Assembly (NCBI GenBank): GCA_934378145.1
Contig: CAKXXW010000047.1
Location: 1 to 10,633, forward strand
Direction: 5' to 3'
Length of the DNA: 10,633 nt
Source of the DNA: an uncultured Eubacteriales bacterium
Lineage (GTDB): Bacteria; Bacillota; Clostridia; Oscillospirales; CAG-272
Positions 1-7,111 of this stretch are shown here, in pieces. The notes beneath the pieces were generated by a model. That model did not search any database. It was given only the letters and a program-made list of their open reading frames with translations, and had not been told where the DNA came from. Positions within the stretch are counted from its first letter, which is position 1, and each line of letters begins with the position of its first letter. A program made the position numbers and the translations under genes.

Positions 1-218
1 TGCCCTTGTCTCGGGACAGAATTTTCCCCCGCGGGGGAAAATTCCGGTGGGTTTTTGAGAAAGGTCTGAAGAAAGGCTGCTCGCAGACTTTTGAAGACCT
101 TTCTCAAAAAGACACCAAAGTTTTGCCGTAGGCAAAATGCCGCGAGACAAGTCTTTACTGCCATAATCCGCTGGCAAGTTCTTTGGGGGTGTGGGGACTT
201 TCTTTCAAGAAAGTCCCC
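1..218. repeat. Copy A of a large multi-hairpin intergenic repeat (left end outside window)
   Basis: This non-coding stretch, 3' of the radical SAM gene, shares order and sequence with copy B at 4733-5040. Visible parts in order: a distal arm at 5-13 (CTTGTCTCG) that pairs with 143-151 (CGAGACAAG); a perfect palindromic hairpin at 19-44; a hairpin with perfect 16-bp arms at 52-67 and 95-110 and a smaller CTGC/GCAG hairpin in its loop; a short hairpin at 121-137 (TTTTGCC, loop GTA, GGCAAAA); then GCAAGTTCTTT at 174-184; and an outer hairpin at 193-218 (GGGGACTTTCT/AGAAAGTCCCC). Bases 120-142 closely match 4933-4955 in copy B. The left outer arm lies before base 1. No T-run follows the hairpins, so this is not a standard intrinsic terminator. 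Whether it acts as RNA, as DNA or as a mobile remnant is unknown. Confidence 0.75.
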
Positions 219-220
219 GC

Positions 221-258
221 ATCTCCCGCGTCTCCCGTCAGTCTCCCGTATCTCCCGT
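221..258. repeat. Short tandem repeat, four RTCTCCCGY units
   Basis: Four near-identical units (ATCTCCCGC, GTCTCCCGT, GTCTCCCGT, ATCTCCCGT) lie in a row, with two extra bases (CA) before the third. They sit between copy A of the hairpin repeat and the stop codon of the radical SAM gene. Related GGGAGACGC/GGGGGATAC words precede copies B and C, so the tract appears to be the ragged outer edge of that repeat family. Confidence 0.6.
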
Positions 259-1217
259 TACCTTCCGGCAAACTTTCCCTGCCAGAGATTCTCGGAATAG
301 AGCGCCTTGTCGATGTCGTTGACGACGCAGGTCTTCCTGCGGCTCCAGAGCGGGGCGAGGAGCGTGTCGGGGGCGCCGTCGCCAGTCAGGCGGGCTATGA
401 CCGTTTCCTCGGGAAGGATGGTCAGGGCATCCTTGACCGTGTCGATGTAAGCCTCGCGCTCCATCGGCGTGTACTCTCCGCGCTCGTACATATCCCCGAG
501 GCGGGTGCCTTTTATCACATAAAGCAGGTGCAATTTCACCTGATCGGGGCGCAGGGCGGCAACGCGGCGGACGCTTTCAAGCATCTTTTCCCTCGTCTCG
601 CCCGGAAGCCCGAAGATGAGATGTACGCAGATCCCGATCCGGGGATCTGCGCGGCGGAGCCTTCCGTAGCCTTCCGTGAAGGTCGAAAAGTCGTGTCCGC
701 GGTTTATGAGCCTCGCGGTTTCGTCATCGGCGCTCTGAAGCCCCAGCTCAACGGTAAGGCTCGTCCGCCCCGCAAGGGACGAAAGAAGCGCGACTATGTC
801 TTCCCCGAGGCAGTCGGCGCGCGTCGCGATGTTCAGCCCGACGACGCCGGGGAATGCGAGCGCCTCGCAGAACTTGCCCTCAAGCTCCGCGACCGGCGCG
901 TAAGTGTTCGTATGCGCCTGAAAATAGGCTATGTATTTGTCTGTCTGCCACTTCGGGGCAACAGCGCGTTTCCCGACCTCAAGCTGCTCGGTGATGCTCA
1001 GCGACGCCTGCGGCGCAAAGTCGCCCGAGCCTCGCCCCGAGCAGTATATACAGCCGCCCACAGCGCATCTTCCGTCGATGTTCGGGCAGGTGAAGCCTCC
1101 GTCGACCGGGAGCTTCGCGACCTTGCCGCCGAAGGTCCTTCGCAGGTAGTATTCGTAGGTATAATACCTCTTGTTCGAGTCGCTGTAAGGGAAAGGGTTC
1201 GTGTCCTTCTGCGACAT
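258..1217 (-). CDS. TIGR01212-family (YhcC-like) radical SAM protein
   Basis: A 319-residue radical S-adenosylmethionine protein of the Elp3-related YhcC/TIGR01212 group. The iron-sulphur cysteines fit the spacing of this group, C-x11-C-x2-C, at C44, C56 and C59; a further Cys (51) lies inside the loop. Other family landmarks are the Tyr-rich N-terminus (YYTYEYYLRRTFG, 18-30), a VELGLQS strand (156-162), HLIFGLPGET (199-208) and KLHLLYVIKGT (228-238). Length is normal for the family. The cellular substrate is not established; Elp3-like chemistry on RNA is a family inference only. The ATG at 1217 is chosen because its A is the last base of the mntP stop codon (TAATG) and the Tyr-rich start follows soon after. 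No good Shine-Dalgarno is visible, so translation is probably coupled to mntP. It is the last gene of the asnS operon. Confidence 0.9.
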   Translation of the reverse strand: MSQKDTNPFPYSDSNKRYYTYEYYLRRTFGGKVAKLPVDGGFTCPNIDGRCAVGGCIYCSGRGSGDFAPQASLSITEQLEVGKRAVAPKWQTDKYIAYFQAHTNTYAPVAELEGKFCEALAFPGVVGLNIATRADCLGEDIVALLSSLAGRTSLTVELGLQSADDETARLINRGHDFSTFTEGYGRLRRADPRIGICVHLIFGLPGETREKMLESVRRVAALRPDQVKLHLLYVIKGTRLGDMYERGEYTPMEREAYIDTVKDALTILPEETVIARLTGDGAPDTLLAPLWSRRKTCVVNDIDKALYSENLWQGKFAGR

Positions 1218-1891
1218 TATTTTGCGAAAATGCCGGAAAGGCACTCGACGACCATCTTTATGCCGAGGACTATCAGCACGCATCCGCCGACGAATTCCGC
1301 CTTCTTCTCGTATCTGTTGCCGAAGACGCTGCCGACCTTGACACCTATCGCCGAGAGCGTGAAGGTCGTCAGACCTATCATCAGTGAGGTCACGGTGATG
1401 TTCAGCACATCAAGCCCCGGGAAGAGCGCGATCTCGGCCGGATTCAGTCCGTAACCTACGCCGGTCGCCAGAGCGTCTATGCTCGTCGCCACCGCGAAGC
1501 GGAACATAAGCCCGAAGGCGAGCGAGGCGTCAGCCTCCTCTTCCTTCTTCGAGAGCGCCTCGCGGATCATGTTTATTCCTATCACGAGCAGTATCACGAA
1601 GGCTATCGCCGAGCATATGCAGGTGACGATGAGCGCCGAGTTCTTCTCAGCCTCGCCCTCTCCCGCCGCGCCGACGATCTTCGATATTATGAGCTTCAGA
1701 AGGATCCCGAGGAAGAAGCCCGTGAAGGGCATTATCGCCTGAAATCCTCCGAACCAGCCTCCTACGATCGCCGCTTTGCCGGGCGTGATCTTCTTCATCG
1801 CAAGTCCCTTGCAGACCGAGACCGCGAAGGCGTCCATCGACAGCCCGACGGCTATCAGTAGCACTGTGATTATCTTTGTTGCTGTGTCCAT
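1217..1891 (-). CDS. mntP: Manganese efflux pump MntP
   Basis: A 224-residue polytopic inner-membrane protein of the MntP (DUF204) family, which exports Mn(II) to prevent manganese toxicity. Two related halves each begin with a helix carrying an acidic residue: LSMDAFAVSVCKGL (17-30, D20) and TSIDALATGVGYGLNP (136-151, D139), the hallmark repeat of the family. A charged cytoplasmic-type linker (KKEEEADAS, 115-123) separates the halves. Roughly six hydrophobic segments are visible. The ATG has AGGA about eight bases upstream. It lies 19 bases after the aminotransferase stop and overlaps the next gene by one base, so it is inside an operon. In many bacteria mntP sits behind a yybP-ykoY manganese riboswitch; there is no room for one here, so direct Mn control at this site is not seen. 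Confidence 0.93.
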   Translation of the reverse strand: MDTATKIITVLLIAVGLSMDAFAVSVCKGLAMKKITPGKAAIVGGWFGGFQAIMPFTGFFLGILLKLIISKIVGAAGEGEAEKNSALIVTCICSAIAFVILLVIGINMIREALSKKEEEADASLAFGLMFRFAVATSIDALATGVGYGLNPAEIALFPGLDVLNITVTSLMIGLTTFTLSAIGVKVGSVFGNRYEKKAEFVGGCVLIVLGIKMVVECLSGIFAK

Positions 1892-1910
1892 TCCAAACTT
1901 CCTGTTTTTC

Positions 1911-3188
1911 TTAAGTATTCGGCCTCTCGAGCGAGGCGATCTTTATGCAAAGACATAGGATCTCTGTCGCTTTTTTCAGTTCTTCGGGTGAAGGATAGCT
2001 CGGCGCGAGCCTTATGTTGCTGTCCTCCGGATCGTATCCGTAGGGGTAGGTCGCTCCCGCCGGCGTGAGCTTCACGCCCGCGTCCTCGCAAAGTTCGCAG
2101 ACCCGCTTCGCACAGCCCGGCGTGACATAAAGGCTTATAAAATAGCCGCCCCGCGGCTTTGTCAGGACGGCAGTTCCCGTACCGGAAAGCTCGCGGTCAA
2201 GTATCTCCTCCGCCGCCTCAAACTTCGGACGCAGTATCGCGGCGTGCTTCTTCATATGATGAAGGACACCCTGCGCCGAGCCGAAAAAGCGCACGAAGCG
2301 GAGCTGATTCAGCTTGTCGTGACCTATCGTCTGCGCCGAAAGTATCGGCTTTATCTGCGCAAGGTTGCCCTCGCTCGCCGCGAAGAACGATACCCCCGCG
2401 CCGGGGAAGCAGATCTTCGAGGTCGAGGCAAAATAAAACACCCTGTCGGGGTCTCCGTATCTGTCGCAGGCATCAAAGATGTCGGCGAGGCTGTCGCCCT
2501 CGCCCGGATAAAGGTCGTGTATCGCGTAGGCATTGTCCCAGAAGATGCGGAAGTCCTTCGCCGCCGTCTTCATCGACGCAAGGCGATACACTGTATCCTC
2601 CGAGTAGGTTATCCCGTCGGGATTCGAGTATTTCGGGCAGCAGAAGATGCCCTTCACCGCCGGGTCGGACACGGCAGCTTCCACCGCGTCCATATCGGGA
2701 CCCTCGGGCGTCATTTTTATGTTTATCATCCGGATCCCGAGGGACTCGCATACCCTGAAATGCCTGTCATATCCCGGCACGGGACAAAGGAAGGCGACCC
2801 CTCCCTCCTCACGCGACCAGGGTCTTTCGCTGCCGGCGACGCCGTAAAGCATCGCCCGCGCCATTGCGTCGTACATGAGGTTAAGGGAGGAGTTGCCTCC
2901 GATGATGATCCTTTCTTTCGGTACGGAGTACAGCTCCGACAGAAGCGCCTTCGCCTCCGGGATACCGTCAAGTCCCCCGTAATTGCGACAGTCGACCCCG
3001 CCGCATATGCACTCCTCTCCGCTTTTCAGCGCGGTGAGGAGTCCCTCCGACAGGTCGAGCTGAGCCTTTTCCGGCTTGCCCCGCGACAGATCGAGCGAAA
3101 TACCGCTTTTCTTTACACTTCCGTACTCTTTTTTGAGTCCGAGAAGGAGCGTTTCCCTCTCACTTGCGTCAAGCCCGGAAAAAAGCAT
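1911..3188 (-). CDS. Aspartate-type aminotransferase, PLP-dependent (fold type I)
   Basis: A 425-residue cytoplasmic aminotransferase that probably interconverts aspartate and oxaloacetate using glutamate/2-oxoglutarate. The N-terminal SLDLSRGKPEKAQLDLS (31-47) is the signature of the aspartate-aminotransferase subgroup described by PF12897 and found in many Clostridia and Actinobacteria. Expected catalytic residues are present: the PLP-binding lysine K258 (STSK), the Asn of YSNPDG (N189), the Asp/Tyr of FWDNAY (D218, Y221) and the substrate-carboxylate Arg of NIRLAPSYP (R393). An AGGA motif nine or so bases before the ATG supports this start. It begins 24 bases after asnS ends, and pairing an aspartate-forming enzyme with asparaginyl-tRNA synthetase is metabolically sensible. 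Exact substrate preference cannot be read from sequence; another amino donor is possible. Confidence 0.88.
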   Translation of the reverse strand: MLFSGLDASERETLLLGLKKEYGSVKKSGISLDLSRGKPEKAQLDLSEGLLTALKSGEECICGGVDCRNYGGLDGIPEAKALLSELYSVPKERIIIGGNSSLNLMYDAMARAMLYGVAGSERPWSREEGGVAFLCPVPGYDRHFRVCESLGIRMINIKMTPEGPDMDAVEAAVSDPAVKGIFCCPKYSNPDGITYSEDTVYRLASMKTAAKDFRIFWDNAYAIHDLYPGEGDSLADIFDACDRYGDPDRVFYFASTSKICFPGAGVSFFAASEGNLAQIKPILSAQTIGHDKLNQLRFVRFFGSAQGVLHHMKKHAAILRPKFEAAEEILDRELSGTGTAVLTKPRGGYFISLYVTPGCAKRVCELCEDAGVKLTPAGATYPYGYDPEDSNIRLAPSYPSPEELKKATEILCLCIKIASLERPNT

Positions 3189-3212
3189 AACAAAATCTTC
3201 CTTTCGGATAAA

Positions 3213-4607
3213 TCAGAAATCGGCGTTGCCGGTCGTTCTCGGGAATGCCTCGACATCCCTGATGTTCTGGATGCCCGTGATATACATTATAAGTCTCTCA
3301 AAGCCGAGGCCGTAGCCGGCGTGCTTTACACTTCCGTATCTGCGGAGGTCGGTGTACCACCAATAATCCTCCGGCTTGAGTCCGAAGCGATCGATAGCCT
3401 CCATCAGTTTATCGTATCTCTCCTCGCGCTGCGAACCGCCGATAAGCTCTCCGACTCCCGGCACGAGCATATCCGCCGCCGCGACGGTCTTTCCGTCGTC
3501 GTTCTGGCGCATATAGAATGCCTTTATCTCCTTCGGATAGTCGGTCACGAATACCGGCTTGCCGAAGATCTTCTCGGTGAGGAACCTCTCATGTTCGGTC
3601 TGAAGGTCGATGCCCCACGACACGGGGTAATCGAAGGCCTGACCCGATTCCTGAAGCAGCTTCACGGCGTCGGTGTAGCTGACCCTTGCGAATTCGTTGC
3701 TCATAAGGCCGTCGAGCCTCTCAAGCAGTCCCTTATCGATGAATTTGTTGAAGAACGCCATCTCGTCGGGGCATTGCTCGGTGACATAGCGGACGACATA
3801 CTTTATCATAGCCTCCGCCGTGTCCATATAATCGTTGAGGTCGGCAAAGGCAAGCTCGGGCTCGACCATCCAGAATTCCGCGGCGTGTCTTTGCGTATTC
3901 GATCTCTCGGCACGGAAGGTAGGCCCGAAGGTGTAGACCTTTCCGAATGCCATGGCGAAGGTCTCGACATTGAGCTGACCCGAGACGGTGAGTCCCGTGT
4001 GCTTGCCGAAGAAGTCCTTTGAGAAGTCGACCTCGCCCGATTCGGTGAGCGGAGGATCCTTCGGGTCAAGGGTCGTGACGCGGAACATCTCGCCCGCGCC
4101 CTCGCAGTCCGAGCCGGTTATCAGCGGCGTGTGGACATACACGAAGCCGTTTTCGTTGAAGAATTTATGGAGCGCGTAAGCCGCGACCGACCTTACGCGG
4201 AAGACCGCGTTGTAGGTGTTCGTCCTCGGACGAAGGTGCGCGATCGTGCGCAGGAATTCGGGGCTGTGGCGCTTTTTCTGAAGCGGATAGTCGGGAGTCG
4301 ACGCGCCCTCGACCTCGATGCTTTCCGCCTTTATCTCGCAGGGCTGAGGAGCATCGGGAGTCAGCACAAGCTCTCCCTTCACGATAAGCGAGCATCCGAC
4401 ATTCTGCTTGGCGATCTCCTTATAATTCGCGAGCTTCGAGTCCTCAAAAACTATCTGGAGATTCTTGAAGCAGCTTCCGTCGTTCAGCTCAATGAAGCCG
4501 AAGGCGTTGCTGGCTCTGACAGTCCTTGCCCAACCCGCTACGGTGATGCTCTTTCCGGCGAGCGAGGCGCTCTCGGAAAATACCTTTTTTATAAGAGTTC
4601 TTTCCAT
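3213..4607 (-). CDS. asnS: Asparaginyl-tRNA synthetase (AsnRS)
   Basis: A 464-residue class IIb aminoacyl-tRNA synthetase that charges tRNA-Asn with asparagine. The N-terminal anticodon-binding OB fold spans about residues 18-105 (ITVAGWARTVRAS, GFIELNDGS). The catalytic core follows, with motif 1 around 145-165 (NGFVYVHTPLITGSDCEGAG), motif 2 at 231-246 (FRAERSNTQRHAAEFW), GGSQREER at 390-397 and motif 3 GLGFERLIMYITG at 433-445. Length matches bacterial AsnRS, and the TGLTVSGQLNVE segment (204-215) is typical of the family. AAGGA lies about nine bases before the ATG. It is first in a four-gene operon. The leader from the predicted transcription start is only about 35 bases, so no T-box leader is present. 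Presence of AsnRS implies direct charging rather than sole reliance on GatCAB amidation. Confidence 0.97.
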   Translation of the reverse strand: MERTLIKKVFSESASLAGKSITVAGWARTVRASNAFGFIELNDGSCFKNLQIVFEDSKLANYKEIAKQNVGCSLIVKGELVLTPDAPQPCEIKAESIEVEGASTPDYPLQKKRHSPEFLRTIAHLRPRTNTYNAVFRVRSVAAYALHKFFNENGFVYVHTPLITGSDCEGAGEMFRVTTLDPKDPPLTESGEVDFSKDFFGKHTGLTVSGQLNVETFAMAFGKVYTFGPTFRAERSNTQRHAAEFWMVEPELAFADLNDYMDTAEAMIKYVVRYVTEQCPDEMAFFNKFIDKGLLERLDGLMSNEFARVSYTDAVKLLQESGQAFDYPVSWGIDLQTEHERFLTEKIFGKPVFVTDYPKEIKAFYMRQNDDGKTVAAADMLVPGVGELIGGSQREERYDKLMEAIDRFGLKPEDYWWYTDLRRYGSVKHAGYGLGFERLIMYITGIQNIRDVEAFPRTTGNADF

Positions 4608-4648
4608 TTTTCCGTTCCTTTCGATGCTCTTTTTTATATAATAAAAGT

Positions 4649-4677
4649 ATTATACCACTCATTATATGAAATTGCAA
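4649..4677 (-). promoter_or_regulatory. Sigma-A promoter of the asnS operon
   Basis: Read on the minus strand, TTGCAA (4677-4672) is followed by a 17-base spacer and TATAAT (4654-4649). The predicted start near 4642 gives a leader of about 35 bases before the asnS ATG. It is the only strong promoter ahead of the four-gene operon and abuts the hairpin repeat copy B upstream. Confidence 0.82.
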
Positions 4678-4732
4678 GGCTTTTTAGTTCAGATCTGCCC
4701 GCTCAAAAGATATTTTCCGCCCGAACGGACAG

Positions 4733-5040
4733 GCGGCGGGGGATACGAGGGATGCGGGGGCTTTCTTGAAAGAAAGCCCCCTGCACCCCAAAGAACTTGC
4801 TTGCGGGTTATAGAAGTAGTGTCTTGTCTCGGGCAGAATTTCGCCTCGCAGAGGTGAAATTCCGGGGGATTTTGCCCGAGGACGAGAAGGGGATGCTTGC
4901 ATCACCTCGAGTCCTCGGCAAAATACACCATAGTTTTGCCGTAGGCAAAATGCCGCGAGGCAAGGCACTACTTCCATAGCCTTTCAGCAAGTTCTTCGAA
5001 AGGGTTCGGGGAAACCTTCTCCGAAAGAAGGTTTCCCCGA
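4733..5040. repeat. Copy B (complete) of the large nested multi-hairpin intergenic repeat
   Basis: A roughly 300-base non-coding element between the asnS promoter and the M50 protease stop codon. From outside in: an outer hairpin at 4756-4781 (GGGGGCTTTCT/AGAAAGCCCCC); a closing arm AAGAACTTGC (4791-4800) complementary to GCAAGTTCTT (4987-4996); a second arm at 4806-4821 that matches the complement of 4966-4981 with two differences; a third, CTTGTCTCG (4823-4831) with CGAGGCAAG (4956-4964). Inside these arms stand three hairpins: 4836-4862 (12-bp arms, one mismatch), 4870-4923 (TTTTGCCCGAGGAC with GTCCTCGGCAAAA, plus GATGC/GCATC in the loop) and 4934-4950 (TTTTGCC/GGCAAAA). A right outer hairpin lies at 5006-5040 (15-bp arms). 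The result is a long closed stem ending in a multi-way junction. I do not recognise it as a named RNA or repeat family. The remaining bases 4680-4732 show nothing I can name. Confidence 0.8.
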
Positions 5041-5064
5041 GTCTTCTTCGTCTCCCATAGTGTC

Positions 5065-5679
5065 TTACTCGCGGGTCATTCTCAGGAAGAGCGACGCCGA
5101 GAAGACGAAGAGCGACAGCGACGACCCGGTCCGCAGCAGCAGATACACCGATGTACTCCAGAGGCAGAACAGGCTCAGAAACGAAAAAAACTCCGCGAGC
5201 CTTCCGTCGGCGAACCCGTCGGACATCCTCGCAAGCAGGCAATAAAGTATCCTCCCGCCGTCAAAGCTCTTTATCGGCAGCAGGTTCAGCAGTGCCAGAA
5301 AACAGCACGACACAAGGAAAAATACGCAGAAGTCCTTTCCCTTCCCTTCGATCACCCTTGAGATCGGATAGGCATACGCCGCTCCGAGAAGGTTCGCCGC
5401 GGGTCCCGCCGCCGCAAGCGCCGCCTCCTTCATATACGGCACCGTGCCGCTCTCGGTCATGAGCCTTGCCCCGAGCATACTGAACGAAAAGCGCTTCAGC
5501 CTTATCCCGAGAGCTTCTGCCGCGAGGATATGCCCGACCTCGTGAAGCGCCGCGGCGGAGAGCGCCGACATGGCAAAAAGCGGATCCCCCGACACAAAGA
5601 GCGCCGCAAATACTGTCACAGCCGGAAAGAACGCCGACAACGCCTTCGCGGCTTTTTTTATACCTTTTTTATTTTTCAT
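5065..5679 (-). CDS. Small M50-family site-2-type membrane metalloprotease
   Basis: A 204-residue integral membrane zinc protease related to SpoIVFB/S2P. The zinc-binding HExxH motif is HEVGH (46-50) inside a hydrophobic helix. AGPAANLL (91-98) matches the conserved membrane loop, and NLLPIKSFDGGRIL (132-145) supplies the third zinc ligand (D140). Four or more membrane segments are visible. There is no CBS or PDZ domain, so it is shorter than B. subtilis SpoIVFB. Such enzymes cut membrane-bound or membrane-adjacent proteins, often transcription factors; the substrate here is unknown. The ATG at 5679 is chosen over a GTG at 5751 because the 24 extra residues are atypical and that GTG falls inside the divergent promoter. 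Neither start has a good ribosome binding site. A weak minus-strand promoter (TTTACC, 16 bases, TAATAT) may lie near 5708-5735. Confidence 0.85.
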   Translation of the reverse strand: MKNKKGIKKAAKALSAFFPAVTVFAALFVSGDPLFAMSALSAAALHEVGHILAAEALGIRLKRFSFSMLGARLMTESGTVPYMKEAALAAAGPAANLLGAAYAYPISRVIEGKGKDFCVFFLVSCCFLALLNLLPIKSFDGGRILYCLLARMSDGFADGRLAEFFSFLSLFCLWSTSVYLLLRTGSSLSLFVFSASLFLRMTRE

Positions 5680-5740
5680 AATAAATACTATGCCGGTCGG
5701 AGGTAAGATATTATCAAAATGTAAATTCAGGTAAAGGCTA

Positions 5741-5769
5741 TTGACAGTCACGCGACCGTATGATATAAT
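5741..5769 (+). promoter_or_regulatory. Consensus sigma-A promoter of the DUF1836-NfeD-flotillin operon
   Basis: TTGACA (5741-5746), a 17-base spacer and TATAAT (5764-5769) match the housekeeping consensus exactly. The predicted start is near 5776, about 30 bases before the start codon of the DUF1836 gene. It lies in the divergent space shared with the M50 protease gene. No clear operator palindrome is visible. Confidence 0.88.
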
Positions 5770-5806
5770 TTAAGTGTCAGATGATGATAAGATAGGAGTT
5801 GATAAA

Positions 5807-6391
5807 ATGAACCTTCAGATAACCGATGAATACATCCCCGGAACGATACTTAAAAAGCAGGAGATGGGGAATGTAACGGGGCTTGCCTTTTTGCAGAAGA
5901 TCTTCTACATCACGGACGGGATCATGCTGAACCAGATACGCGAGATCTCCGGCATCGACGGCTCGACGCTTCAGAACTGGACGAAGCGTGGCTGGGTGAG
6001 CAACTCAAAGCTCAAAAAGTACAATATAGACCAGGTAGCGCATATCCTGATAATAAATATGCTGCGGAGCTGTATGCAGCTTGACCACATCGCATTTCTT
6101 ATCAGGTATGTAAACGGCAGTGTCGACGACCGGAGCGACGATATAGTAAGGGATTCGGTGCTTTACGACTACATCTGCCGCATACTCGATAAGATAATGA
6201 CCGAGGATGTCAGCGTCGGAGGCGGTACACTCCGCCGTTGTATCGCGATCATTACAGCCGATTATGAGGAGAAGGTCACCGGTGCGCGCAAACGGCTGAC
6301 CAACGCCCTCGAGATAATCATCATGGCATACTACGCGGCACTTATAAAGGGCTATTCCGACAGCAGGGTAGCCGGACTTATGAACAACTGA
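5807..6391 (+). CDS. DUF1836-domain putative DNA-binding regulator
   Basis: A 194-residue cytoplasmic protein of the DUF1836 family (PF08876), which is largely confined to Firmicutes. The N-terminal half carries a MerR-like helix-turn-helix pattern: ITDGIMLNQIREISGIDGSTLQNWTKRGWVS (35-65), then KYNIDQVAHILIINMLRSCMQLDHIAFLIRYVNG (71-104). The SSxxQNWxKRGWV-type segment is the family hallmark. The helical C-terminal half (about 115-190) may mediate dimerisation or ligand sensing. No member's ligand is known to me. TAGGAG about eight bases upstream supports the ATG at 5807. It is the first gene of an operon with NfeD-like and flotillin genes (15-base gap, then 51 bases), so it may autoregulate that operon or respond to membrane state; this is inference. 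Confidence 0.85.
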   Translation: MNLQITDEYIPGTILKKQEMGNVTGLAFLQKIFYITDGIMLNQIREISGIDGSTLQNWTKRGWVSNSKLKKYNIDQVAHILIINMLRSCMQLDHIAFLIRYVNGSVDDRSDDIVRDSVLYDYICRILDKIMTEDVSVGGGTLRRCIAIITADYEEKVTGARKRLTNALEIIIMAYYAALIKGYSDSRVAGLMNN

Positions 6392-6406
6392 GGAGGAACT
6401 CACAAA

Positions 6407-7060
6407 ATGATTGAATTCTGGAACGGGCTGATCCTCGCGCAGAAGATATTCTTCTGCATAGCCGTACCGTCAACGATGCTTCTGATAATTCAGATAATCA
6501 TGATGCTCGTCGGACTCGGCGGGCACGGAGACGCCGATGCCGATGCGGGCGACGGCGTTGACCTTGACGGAGACGGGATACCCGACACCGACGCTGACGG
6601 AGACACCGATCTTGACTCCGACACCCCCGATTCGGGGCTTGCGATCTTCTCGCTGCGCGGGATAGTTTCGATGCTCTGCATCATGGGCTGGAGCGGATTC
6701 GGTCTGCTTGACCCCGCGACCGGACTTCCGGTATGGGCGGGCATCTCGATCTCTGTCGTACTCGGAATACTGACCCTCATCGGAGTCGCCTTTGCCATGA
6801 AAGCCATTTCCCGCCTTCAGCAGTCGGGCAACCTTGACCTCCGCAACGCGGTCGGCAAGGTCGGGCAGGTCTATCTCACTGTCCCCGCCGGCGGAAGCTC
6901 CGCAGGTAAAGTGAACCTTACCGTGCAGGAGCAGCTCCGCGAATTCCCCGCCGTCACGACGGGTACGAGCGAGATAAAGACCGGAACCTATGTCCGCGTC
7001 GTGGCGTTCGCCGAAAACGGGACCCTTGTCGTCGAACCGATAGCGAAGCCTCAGAACTGA
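6407..7060 (+). CDS. NfeD/YuaF-like membrane protein, partner of flotillin
   Basis: A 217-residue membrane protein that probably works with the adjacent flotillin, as in the B. subtilis yuaF-floT operon. Layout: a first membrane helix (about 10-37); an Asp-rich loop (42-75) with 15 aspartates and EF-hand-like DxDxDG runs (DLDGDGIPD, DTDADGDTD); two more helices (about 79-101 and 108-133); and a C-terminal OB-fold NfeD domain (about 143-212: NAVGKVGQVYLTVPAGG, GTYVRVVAF). NfeD soluble domains bind partner SPFH proteins. The acidic loop could bind Ca or other divalent cations, but this is inferred from pattern alone. A strong AGGAGG ten bases before the ATG overlaps the stop codon of the upstream gene, giving tight coupling. 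The family identity is good, while the exact role in microdomain integrity is inherited from homologues. Confidence 0.85.
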   Translation: MIEFWNGLILAQKIFFCIAVPSTMLLIIQIIMMLVGLGGHGDADADAGDGVDLDGDGIPDTDADGDTDLDSDTPDSGLAIFSLRGIVSMLCIMGWSGFGLLDPATGLPVWAGISISVVLGILTLIGVAFAMKAISRLQQSGNLDLRNAVGKVGQVYLTVPAGGSSAGKVNLTVQEQLREFPAVTTGTSEIKTGTYVRVVAFAENGTLVVEPIAKPQN

Positions 7061-7111
7061 CACGGCAACCTTTTCACCGGTATCAATTTAATTAAAGAAA
7101 GGACAAAATCA

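Noticed and set aside
193..218. Intrinsic terminator of the asnS operon
   Set aside because: The hairpin is strong but no T-run follows on the minus strand; it matches the outer hairpin of the repeat family instead.
183..1454. 423-residue plus-strand open reading frame
   Set aside because: It lies antisense to the radical SAM gene and the end of mntP, shows no family motif and has low-complexity Arg/Ala-rich content typical of a shadow frame in GC-rich DNA.
1892..1910. yybP-ykoY manganese riboswitch before mntP
   Set aside because: Only 19 bases separate mntP from the upstream gene.
2244..4022. 592-residue plus-strand open reading frame
   Set aside because: It is antisense to the aminotransferase and asnS, both of which carry complete catalytic motifs; the frame has no recognisable domain.
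4608..4680. T-box leader for asnS
   Set aside because: The predicted leader is only about 35 bases and lacks the specifier stem, T-box sequence and terminator.
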